Source: Diphasiastrum complanatum (lineage: Eukaryota; Streptophyta; Lycopodiopsida; Lycopodiales; Lycopodiaceae). From it: a stretch of 64,000 nucleotides of DNA. A program made the translations under genes and the position numbers. A model generated the notes under the pieces. The model searched no databases. It saw nothing but the letters and a program-made list of their open reading frames with translations, and was not told the origin of the DNA. Positions 22,875 to 34,097 of the stretch are shown here, one piece after another (the first letter of the stretch is position 1; each line of letters begins with the position of its first letter). The stretch spans positions 16,144,722 through 16,208,721 of the forward strand of contig CM055108.1 of NCBI GenBank assembly GCA_029204225.1. Reading direction: 5' to 3'.

Positions 22875-22980
22875 GGAATGGGTCAGGCATAGGCCATTTT
22901 GCCCGGTTCAATGGAGGGGCCGAGCCTAAATTTTTTTGGAAAGCCGAACCGGGCAGAATGGCCTGTGCCTGGCCAATTCC
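22875..22980. repeat. Imperfect long hairpin (35-bp arms)
   Basis: Arm 1 is at 22,875-22,909 (core aggccattttgcccggttc). Arm 2 is at 22,946-22,980 (core gaaccgggcagaatggcct). The arms are complementary with a few mismatches and enclose a 36-nt loop. The hairpin directly follows the MITE-like element, so both may be parts of one foldback unit. Confidence 0.75.
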
Positions 22981-23908
22981 ATAGTACATTGTAGCTTTTC
23001 AATTCAAGTAGATAACATAAGTTGTTTAAAACTACGAACCCCAACTCTCACCCCCCAAAAAAGGCTCAATCAAATTTGGAGATATGTCATCAAATTTATG
23101 ATGAGATGGTTGATAGAATAGCGTTGAATCAGCTGGTAGGGAGGCGTGGAGAAAAAAAAACTTGGTGGTAGCCATAGCTGGCCAGGTGAGGAGAAGTAAC
23201 CGTGAAGAGAGAAGGTTGTGGAGGAGAACTCGCGCGCAGCAAGCAGGAGGGCGACTTAGTGTAATTAAGTCCATAGCGGCTTCAGGAGTGCTGTTCGGCG
23301 CACAGGAGCAAGATCGACGGATAAGATCAATCTCCACAAGTTCGACGGATAAGATCAATTTGATATGGGCCACAGAATGAAAACCCATCGTTGGATATGG
23401 GTGAAGTGGACCCTGAAAAGGTTTGAAAGGCAAAATGGCTTTCAATTTCATTAAAAAATTTCAAGTTGAAAGGGACTTTGAAGTTCAAATTTGTTTGAAA
23501 AAGGGATTTGCTTCAAAGTGAAGAAACAGTGTGTTTTCTTTAAGAGCCTTTAACTTTTGGTCTAAAGCTCCGTTTAAGGTCATCCAAAAGCCAAAATCCT
23601 CCAAATTAAGGGCAGAAAAGGACTGTACCCTGCAAGTACGGTACTTGAAAACAAAGGGATTGCCGCGGAGAAAGTGTTCGGAGTGCGCCAAAAGTCTTTT
23701 CACTATTTCAGTGGGCAAGTAGTTGGGAGTTGGTGACGAAGGGCATTTCGGAGGACGACACCGATTTGGCTTCCGATTTGGCGACAAACCGGCGGGAGGT
23801 CCTGAAACTTTTTTGGTCAGACCTTAAATTTGACTCTTAAAAGTCTAAATTGCTCTATAAGCTGTCATTGAGCCTCATTAGGGCGCTATAGGAGCAATTT
23901 TTAGCGAA
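22981..23908. other. No gene seen; possible leader of Copia F
   Basis: Mixed-composition sequence without a convincing coding frame. A 5' LTR matching 27,000-27,316 should lie here if Copia F were complete, but none is visible, and no tRNA-iMet PBS is found upstream of its gag. Confidence 0.6.
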
Positions 23909-26900
23909 ATGGTAGGATTGGGAGAATTCGTGCTTGGAGAAGCTAGTAAATTGGATGGGGTATCCAATTATAGCATTTGGAAATTCAAAATGAAAAGTAT
24001 TTTCATGAAAAAGGAGTTGTGGGACATTGTCACTGGGGTGGAACAACGCCCAGCTACAACTCCAGCCGATATTCATGCATTTGACAAAAGGGCGCAGAAG
24101 GCCTTATCCTTGATAAACTTGTCAGTGAAGGATCATGTTATTGCCCACATCAGTGAAACTGTATCAGCAAGAGGCGCTTGAGATGCACTCAGAACGTAGT
24201 TTCAAACGACAAACCTCTCTCGAATGATGTTTTTGAGGACCAAAATCATAAGTGTTCGCATGGAGGAAAATGAGGGCGTAGGGTCCTATTTCACACGAAT
24301 AAAGGAGTTACGAGACCAATTGACACCCATTGGAGAACCAATAAGAGATGTTGACCTGGTTCACACAGCTATAAATGGCCTACCCAAAAATTTCCAAATG
24401 TTTGCAAGTGGCATTGCTTCGAGGGAGAGACTACCAACATTTGAAAATCTTCATGGCATTATCCTACAGGAGGAACAAAGGCGTGAAGTGGGAAAAACTC
24501 GACTTCCCACATCGGAAGATCAAGCAATGCTAGCAAAAGGGAAGCATAAATACAAGAAGCAATCCAAGAAGTCAAATGTGGAGGATGACAATCAAGGATC
24601 CACATCAGGCAAGAAGAAGAAAGACAACTGTTTCTATTGCCAAAAGCCTGGACATTGGGCAAGAAATTGTCGCAAAAAGAAGGCGAATATTAAGAGGGGC
24701 AAAGTGAAGCAGTTGACCAATTTTATCGAAGAAGAGAATGACAGCGGTAACGAAGATCAAGGCACGGCATTTGCGACAGCATTAGCATCGCAACATTCCA
24801 TTGATCATACACATTGGTATGTGGACTCAAGAGCAACGAGACACATGACTGGCAACAAATCATGGTTCAAAAATCTGGAGCTTACTGATGATGGAGATAG
24901 AGTTGCGCAGGCGAACGACGACGAGTGCCAAATTCATGGAGTTGGTGCAGTGCCTATTCAATTTCCTGACGGACATGTGAAGGTAATTGAAAATGTGTTG
25001 TATGTTCTTGGCCTTCAGAAGAGTCTTTTATCTGTTGGTACAATAACAGATCATAAGTTGAAGGTGGAGTTCAACGACAAGAAATGCTAGATCAAGGATG
25101 TGAAATGGGGTTTCAAAGTGATTACTGATGGCTTTAGGGATAAAACTTGTGGTTTGTACAAGTTAAATGTTGTTGTTACGAAGTGTAATGTGTTAGCATC
25201 TACATCTATATCACAAAGTGATTTATGGCATAGACGTATGGGGCATTTGAACTTCAAAAGCTTGAGGCTACTTCGTAAGCTCAAGATGGTAACAGGCCTA
25301 CCTAGTTTGGATGATAAGGAAGAGTCTATTTGCAAAGAGTGCGTGCTAGGAAAGTTACACAAGAAGAAGTTCAACAAAGAAGGAGCAACAAGGGCAAAAC
25401 GAGTGCTTGAGTTGATACACTCTGACCTATGTGGGCCAATGAAGGTAATGTCTGTTGGTAAAGCATTTTATTTGCTAACCTTCATTGATGATTACTCACG
25501 GACGACTTGGATCTACACTGTTAAGCAAAAGTCTAACACATTTGGATACTTCAAAAGCTTCAAAGCATTGGTTGAAAATCAGTCAGGTGCTAAGATCAAG
25601 GTACTCAGGGCAGATCGTGGTGGTGAGTATCGTTCCACAGATTTTATTGACTTTTGTAAGGAACATGGCATTAAACAGGAATTTGCGCGAGTTGACACAC
25701 CTCAACAAAATGGGGTAGCTGAAAGAAAGAATCGTACCATTGTCGAAGCAGCTAGGGCAATGATGACACACATGGGAGTTACTGATTTTTTATGGGGAGA
25801 AGCTGTCAAAACTGTTGTGTTCTTACAAAATAGAAGCCCTACAGTTGCAGTACATAATCGCACGAAGACAAAGTGTGCAAACTGAAGAAAGCCTTGTACG
25901 GATTGAAACAAGCACCACGTGCTTGGTATAGCCACTTTGATGAGCATCTCCTTTCTAGAGGTTTGATACGCACTTCTTTAGATTTCAGTCTTTACTATTT
26001 TGCTCGTGACTCTAGTATCACACTGATTGTGTTGTACGTAGATGACCTCATAATCACAAGAAATGATGATGAGTTGATTAGTGCAATCAAGAAAGATTTA
26101 TCTTCTAGTTTTGATATGACTGATCTTGGCTTGATGCACTACTGTTTGGGAGTGGAAGTATGGCAAGGTTGCAATAGCATCGCACTAACACAAACAAAGT
26201 ACGTGAATGAAATTTTGAAGCGGTTCAAAATGTGTGACAGCAAGCCAGTATCCACACTTGTGGAGGTTGGTAAGAAACTATCTAATCAGGATGAGAGTGT
26301 ACTAGTTGATGCCACTTTATTTCGTCAATTAGTTGGTTCGCTGATTTATCTCACAACTAATCATCTTGACATAAGTTATGCTGTAAGCGTTGTAAGTCAA
26401 TTCATGGCTACTCCTAGAGAGATTCATCGGAAAGCAGCGAAGAGAATTCTTCGTTATGTGAAGGGCACGATAACCCATGGATTGTTATATGAGAGGCATC
26501 ATACTTTACCAGTTTTACAGGGCTTTGTTGATTCAGATTGGGCAGGCTGTATTGATGACAGGAGATCTACCACAGGTTATATATTTCATGTTGGTAATGG
26601 TGTATTTTCTTGGTCAAGCAAGAAACAAGACACAGTTGCTCTTTCTACTACAGAAGCACAATACAAAGCACTATGTTCAGCTACGCAGGAAGCAGTTTGG
26701 CTAAGAAGAATATTAGAAGACATTGGAATTCCATAGAATAAGCCTACTGTGATCAAATGTGACAGTCAGAGTGCCATACAGCTAGCTAAAAATCCTGTAT
26801 TTCGTGCACGCACGAAGCATATAGAAATTAAGTATCATTTTATTAGAGAGTAGTTGTTATCTAATGAAATAGACATAGTGCATTGTAACACATAGAATCA

Positions 26901-26983
26901 GTTAGTTGATATATTCACTAAACCTTTAAGTACAGATAAGTTTGAGTTTTTTAGAGAAAAGCTCTTTGTAAGAAAGATAAACT
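23909..26983 (+). pseudogene. Degenerate Copia gag-pol (element F)
   Basis: Gag starts MVGLGEFVLGEASKLDGVSN (stops at 24,179 and shortly after). The knuckle CFYCQKPGHWARNC lies near 24,640. The protease motif is HWYVDSRATRHM (the usual DSGA is DSRA). GAG-pre-integrase is LWHRRMGHLNFKSL. Integrase has HSDLCGPM, FIDDYSRTTW, DTPQQNGVAERKN. After a deletion near 25,878, RT resumes in another frame at CKLKKALYGLKQAPRAWY, with YVDD intact (VLYVDDLIITR). RNase H has DSDWAGCIDDRRST and the tail [12 protein letters not shown]. Further stops occur near 26,736, 26,853 and 26,895. Confidence 0.9.
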
Positions 26984-26999
26984 AGGGCTTAAGGGAGAG

Positions 27000-27316
27000 T
27001 GTTAGAATAAGTAAGTCCGAGTTTCTCTCACAGTTCATGACTTTCCATGTTCGGCAGTGATTTCGAGTTTTTTATTGTCTTTGTGATACTATGCATGTGT
27101 GCCAGTTTGACGGTACACGTAGTGTAAGTTGGGACACGCGTCCCATAACGAGGACCGAACTGCTATGCAGCGGTACCCCACAAAAATTAGATTGTGTATA
27201 TATATCTTTCAGTCTCTTTTGTAAATATAGTTCAGAAGTGTTCTCTTGGTTTGTGTGTGTGATCTCTCTTTACTGTTTATCTGATTGATGTCAGATTGCT
27301 TGCAAATTAGCTAACA
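27000..27316 (+). repeat. 3' LTR of Copia F (317 bp)
   Basis: Starts TGTTAG directly after the polypurine tract and ends CTAACA, giving short inverted termini. It contains a TATA-like run (gtatatatatc) near 27,197. Confidence 0.8.
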
Positions 27317-27339
27317 ATACTGCCAGTAAGATCCTTGAC

Positions 27340-28030
27340 AAAGACTCCACTATCAAATCTGCTAAAGTCGTTATTTGGAACCCTCGAATAATCGTTTAAG
27401 GTCTATTTGACATTGTGTCAACAATACATGTATTTTTGCAAATAGTTTGAATCTCCTTCGACATTGTCTCGACAATGTGAGTAAAACTATAGAGTAGTTC
27501 CACATTACAAAATGATTTAAAGAATGAAAACCAACACTCCCCCTTAATGTGAACTCGTAATCGATCTTTGAGAGAATGGGTGGATCACAATTTGTCATCA
27601 TATTGACAATTCTTCTAGTGTATTCTCAATTAGTTTCATTAGGAAACATAAATACTCAAGCCAATTGTTGCTCTATAGTTGCCATAGTCTCAACAATAGT
27701 TGATAAGTGTGAAAGTTCTCATCGCTATTGTTCTATGCCAAAAACATTTGATGTGAAGACAATTCACTCTATCATCTTTTTAATCACTCCTTTACCTTGT
27801 AAGTCTTTGATGGTTTGAAGATGTAAGTGGCCTAGCCTTTGATGCCAAGGTACTATCATCTCCCAAGTACACAAGTTAAGGGAGAATTAATGCCTTATAA
27901 GCACTAGACCAATTTTTGTAAGAGGTCATTTGATGCGTTGCATCAAAATCTAGATACCAAGTATCATGGGATATGGTGCCAACAAAATGACATGCAACCA
28001 ATACTTGTGTGAGTTGCCCTTTGAATGGGT
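27340..28030 (-). mobile_element. Copia remnant on the minus strand beside element F
   Basis: 27,340-27,536 is the inverted equivalent of the start of the LTR at 52,168-52,890, ending ccaaca. The polypurine tract complement ctcccccttaatgtg follows. On the minus strand 27,840-27,770 reads WHQRLGHLHLQTIKDLQGKG (GAG-pre-integrase) and about 27,970 reads DTWYLDFDATHQM (decayed protease site). Most of pol is missing, so this is an internally deleted copy of the family of element H. Confidence 0.75.
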
Positions 28031-30268
28031 AAGTGGCAATATTTGGTTGAGGCTTAAATATGATAGTCTATGTTAACATAGAATTGGAAGAAAATAACAA
28101 CCAAAAGGGCCCTCTTAGAGTTGGTGGGAGTTCATCTAATGGTTGCGTACAAGCCCATGTTCCCTAGTGTAGTTTGGCTTCTTGTGAATGGGCAAAAATA
28201 ACAAGAACACTTCAAATATTTGTAATATGGAGGTATGAATGATGCATGACATTGTCATGCTGCATACTAAGTTAACTTAACTTACAAAGGCTTGTTCTGG
28301 TTGTTTGGCTATCTTGAATGTTAACGTTTGTCCTAAGAATGCCAAGCAATTAGAAATATTTGGTATGAGTGCAATATGCAAAGCCATAAAGTGAATGAAT
28401 CATAAATTTTGTAGCATTGAGTCTCATTTTGATTTAATCAATTACCACAATGTGAATATGTATTGAAGTAAGAATGCATTGATTTGTGTTAATTGAAGTC
28501 GCATTAATGTAAATCATGTATTGGAAAACCAAAGAGCGAGACATACAATATTGAGTATACCATACTCCACACAAAAATCCTAGATGGCTTGGAAATTTAG
28601 AGTAATTATGCTCTTCTAAAATAATAACATGCATGTAGAATCATGCCTCTTGCACTCATCTCCATTACTTAGTTTTGAGGTTCTTTGTGCCACACATTTG
28701 AAGCTTTTATTGTAGTTTCCTTGGTCAAGAAAGTTGTGTACAAGTCAAGTTTTGAGACTCTTTACTATATGATAGTTATTGTTGGGTGATTTTTTTTTAG
28801 CTACAAGAACTTGCACAAATAGTAAATTTGGTCTTTTGAGACAAAAAGTTTGACAACTTTTCAAAGCATTTCTATTACTTTACTTCATGGGTGCTTTTTG
28901 TAAACAGAAAGGTTGAAATGAAAAGTCTAAACTAAGTTTTTAGAAAAACTTTTGTTTTGCTACTTATTGCTAAAACAAATGGTCTCACATACCATGTGCA
29001 TGTTAAAGAAAACATGGTTGTATGACCTAATTCCAACAATTTGATTGCTAAGAACTTCAAATCAATTCTTTTTGGTTATTTATGCATTGCTTAACTCTTC
29101 TTTAAGAGTCACATATGAGAGACAAGGCTATTCATTTTCATGCATGGAATAAAAATAATCAATAGTTAAGGACATAAACCTAAAAGCAATTGTCATCTGC
29201 TAGAATCTCAAAGAATTTTGGTGTTTACTTTAGACTAGACTTCTCCACAAGCTTCTTTGACCAACTTAAACATGTGTTCTCTCCTTTGTCATTAAACATG
29301 ATGTTATGTATAGGAAAACACCTTAGAAGATTGACTACGCAACATGCTTGTTTATAAAATAGTATGTATATAAATAGTTGCTTAAGCTAATGCCAAAAGC
29401 CAAGCATGAGCATTTTAATACATGCATGCACATATGACCATGTGTGATATATGTGTTGATTACAAGGCTATACATAAATATCAAGGCATGTCCTTTTCAT
29501 TTTGACTTGCTTCACAAACTTACTCGACCAACTTGAACTCCTCGTCTTGCCTTGTTGAGACAAGGCCAAAAAGTTATTGTTAGGCAGAAAACATTGTCCA
29601 AGCTCATGTGCCTAATTTTACCATGAGTTTCTCATTCACAACCTGACGCAATTTCACCATGCTTCGTTTTCTACAAGTTAAATACGATAAAAGCTAATCT
29701 CTCTCTTCCTCATTTCTCCAAAGTAACCAAGCACTACACTTATAGTCATGAAAGTATAATACATAAGAATACAATAATCCCAAGTAGACACTAAGTACTA
29801 TGTTGAGCAATTGCATGGATACGAAATGAACACTTAGAAAAATCAAGGGATTTAGAAGAGAGAAGGTACCTTTAACATGACAATTATTACAATAATTCTC
29901 GACTTCATGAGCAAAAAAATTAATATCATATTAAATCATGTACTTATAAGATGATATAGCGATGACAAATAGCCAAAAAAAAGTGTGAATAATTATGATA
30001 GGGATATGTAAGAAAAGATAAGGATATCGGATATGATAATAACACATGTTCTCAAGCCAAACACCTTTACATGCAAAAACATAACTTTCAAGTTAATAGG
30101 ATTTATGAAGAAAGGGACCTACAATCATATAGATTACAAAAGTGATGTGTAACATCAATATCAATAAATGCTCACTACAAACTCATATAAGAATACTTTT
30201 TCAACTCAAACTTTCCAAGGTAGAATTGGAAGGTCCTACGGATGGTCAATATTTTCACACAATTCCAA

Positions 30269-30312
30269 TGTGTGTGTGTGTGCACGCGCGCGCACGTGCG
30301 TGCGTGCATGTG
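30269..30312. repeat. Alternating GT/GC tract
   Basis: tgtgtgtgtgtg followed by cacgcgcgcgcacgtgcgtgc. It is almost strictly alternating purine-pyrimidine and so could adopt Z-DNA. Confidence 0.9.
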
Positions 30313-30729
30313 TAGTAAAATTGGAATGCCCAGCTTCTATGACAAAACACAACCTAAGAAAAATACATAGCAAGTCATCTGCAATTTTAAGCATGCACAA
30401 AATATATGATAATAAAGTCATAAGGCACAAGGGGCATGAGGAACACTGTCATTGGCAATTGAACATAAATGAAAAATTGACAAAGATAACGAACAAGAAA
30501 TATTAGTGTTGAAACAATGGCATTCAAAAGCTTGAATTTGAAAAATTGAAAATATATGGTGTGTCGATTGATGGTTTTTCCTTTTGTAATTGTGGCCTAG
30601 AGTACAATCCTATTTGCAACAAATAATATGCACTACATAAAGGTTTCAAATTTTAGTGCACACACATTATTTAGTTTGTAAGGTGTGAAAAAACCCATAA
30701 TTGACCATGAGAACAATTGGATTTCTAAA

Positions 30730-30853
<124 letters not shown>

Positions 30854-33557
30854 ATGAAACATAGCTCCGCTTGAAAAGTCAAGACCAAACCTTTTAAACC
30901 CTTTATTCATAAACTAACAAGGTAAAGCATTGCTGAACTCAAAAAGCACCACAAAGCAAAACCAAGACATCAAGCTGGTACCTGCCACCATCCCACCACA
31001 CAAAATCGCACAAATTAGCACAGCGAGGAAGACAAGTGTCAACGCTAAATGTAGATTGTTATCCATGTACAAAATAAGCCTAACAACTTAATATCTTACA
31101 ATATCAATGAAATAATATAGTCCAATCTTCCCTACTTATAGTGATAAATAGTGATAGGCCACACCATATACTTACCGTATTAGGGTTTTCCGCAATTCTG
31201 ATCAATTTCATGATATTGGTCATGAGTATCCATATGAATTTAGTGCATACGTATTTGAAAACTAGTTGTGCTAAATGGATTGCAACTCACAAACAGGGGA
31301 TAGTGTGGATTAGTACTCAAGTATTGGGGCAAATCCATGCCATATCGATACCTGAACCTATCGTATAAAATGTAGGTAATGCACCATTTTCATAACCCTT
31401 GAGCATATCCATGCTTTCCAAGAGCCCGCCAACTATCACTTTGTTTCATGCATTTCAAATACTAATCGTGTCTTAAAGGTAAGGCAATACATGTGTACGC
31501 TTATACTCGACCAAGCATTTTACCCTAACATTTGTAGTAGGATTAGGGCAAATCCATGCCGTTTTAATCCCTACAAATGTGGCAATCTCTTGCGCAACTC
31601 CATGTGCATTAAGAGCGCCTAGGTTATCAATACTTGTTTCATTGGTTTTGACCTATTATTACATCTAAATGGGCATAAACTAAAGAACAATCACATGTGT
31701 TGTCTTATTTAGTGACGTATGATTGACAAACGGAAATTTGGTCGTTGACTATTTCCAAATGTAGGTAAGTTAGAAACATTTTCCTACTCTCTATCCTTTT
31801 ATTCATCGTCTTACTATGTCCATTCGTGTAGATACAACCATTTTTAGCGTGTAACGTAGCAACCGAATAGCGTTTAAAGCACTAACATGAATAGTTGTCA
31901 TGAGAGAATCCTATAAGGAAGTCATGGTTGTCACAAAAGATGTCTCCTTTGAAAAATGGTTATTGACAAGTTCGAGTCTATTTATTGCCATAAATTTCCA
32001 AAGATTTTAGGATAGAGTAAAAAAAAATGACAATTGCAAGTACTTAGATTTGGATCACAATTGCTTCTTATGCTAGTTTTACAAGCATAGCATTGTATGT
32101 GTGCTACCATTACTTCTAATCACAACCATGTTTTCCATATACATATATGGATCGGAGTCTATTCTGAATCAAATGTTATAGAGGATGCAATTCTGAATTC
32201 TATAAACCGTTGTAAAAAAGGACATATTTCACTCATTATATAAGTCCTCATTTGATTTGTGACAAATCGTAAGAGCTAGATTGAATGTGAACAGACAAAT
32301 TATTGTGTTAATCGTTGTCCATCAGCGATGGACCACCTTTTTATCAACAAACCAGTTTATTGAGAAAACCAAAGAGTAGCTCCATCGTTGTCCCGGAGGT
32401 CAAAGGTTAAACATTACATTTGTGAAAATATGTATCCTTAAGATATAGCATCATGGAGATAGTGCATCGCTATCCATAAAGAGGTGTTTGTGGTGAATGT
32501 TAGCATTCAAGCATACATATATATGTCTACGATTTTTTTTTAGTAGAAGCACAGATGGTAGCGTGCTGCCAACGTTGTCCCAGCACATTTACAACCATAA
32601 AAAAGTACATTCCTTTTTATAGAAATCAAATGCCATTATTGCAAGCATGTATGCATTCATCTATATGTTGTAGGTCGCGTTTGACAGCCATCAACTATCT
32701 GAAAATAGTATGCATTCATTGCTTATCGAGAAGCCTACAACAAAAACCATTAAAGAGAGTTTGTGGATCGCGATCAGCGCCCTACCTCATCCTTATTTTG
32801 TGAGGGAAATTATTAGCAATCAAGCTATCTTCAAGTAGACTGAAAAAATAGCAAAGTGCACAAAAATGTTTAGTAGAGGATCACTTATCGGAAGGTATGC
32901 TTATGTTGATAACCATATCACCTTTATATAGCATTTCTCCTCAACCTTCACGTGAGAGATGAGGTTAGGCATGTTGGAAAGAGGTGTGTGAAAGATAGGT
33001 CGAACTCGAAAAGAAAAGAATTTGAATAAAAAGAATTCAAACGACAAGAAAGAAAACTTATCATGCACAGTGGAATAAACTATCTTCCTCTTTCTTTATG
33101 CATGACTACGCCTATCAATTTCAAACAAAACAATAGTGATAGAAATCACGTTCGATCTTATAGTAACTAAGTTTGAAATCATTAGTACTATAGTGATTAC
33201 GTAGCCAAATATTAAGCATCGAAACATCAGACAAATCATTTGTCGTAAAACATTAGACAAATAATTAGTCACGAAACATCAAACAAATAATTAGTCGCGA
33301 AGAACTACATAAACGCATACATTCTGAGACAAGGCTGAACGCAATAAGAAAATAGTATTGACTAAGTATGGAAGTGAAACAGATGTAAATGAGACAACAA
33401 GTTGTGGATTGAAGCCACGTACTCAAAGCTATCTCTGAGCGGCTAAAATGTAAGTCTGAATTAAGCGCAACTACTCAAAAGCAGTAAGCGCAATAACAAT
33501 CTCTAATCAACTCTAAAGAACTGAGCTAGAATGCTCAAGAGTGTACAAGCTCGCAGG

Positions 33558-33745
<188 letters not shown>

Positions 33746-33799
33746 AACTATTCGATACTTGATCCTCTTCTTGATCATCAGATGTTGAACTATGAATAG

Positions 33800-33808
33800 C
33801 TATTTATA
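33800..33808 (-). promoter_or_regulatory. LTR TATA box of element C (3' LTR copy)
   Basis: TATAAATAG on the minus strand, about 60 nt upstream of the (CT)n tract. The same box occurs in element A (984-976). In the 5' LTR of C the matching site reads TATGAATAG (near 38,591), a mutated form. Confidence 0.55.
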
Positions 33809-34082
33809 CTAAGCAATTAGGTCACCATCATCCAGTTGGCTGTGATGTGTTGGCATCCATTGAGTTAGGACTTCTCAGGAACTACTTGCTGATGGATTAA
33901 TGCAAGTCGGCAGCTTTGGTCATAAAGAATCTGTCTGTAGAAATGAATGTAAACTATCATTGTGAGCCATTTCGAGTAGCTATGCAGACTGTATAAAAAC
34001 ACGAAAAAAACTACAAGTCTGGATAAAACTTGGACGAAGATTAAAATGTTGATTAGTCGATTAGTGAGAGAATAATCCAACA

Positions 34083-34097
34083 CTCCCGCTTAATCTG
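34083..34097 (-). other. Polypurine tract of element C
   Basis: The minus strand reads GATTAAGCGGGAG immediately before the 3' LTR, the plus-strand priming site of Copia elements. Confidence 0.75.

Larger units (their letters stand above)
23909..27316 (+). mobile_element. Ty1/Copia element F, lacking 5' LTR and part of pol
   Basis: A + strand element with gag, CCHC knuckle, protease, integrase, RT, RNase H, a polypurine tract (ttaagggagag, 26,989-26,999) and a 3' LTR of 317 bp. The 5' LTR is not found. An internal deletion near 25,878 joins the integrase core directly to the middle of RT. No target-site duplication can be assessed. Confidence 0.88.

Noticed and set aside
33224-33301. CRISPR-like array
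   Set aside because: The 26-bp units are directly adjacent without spacers and lie in a plant LTR. They are simple tandem duplication.
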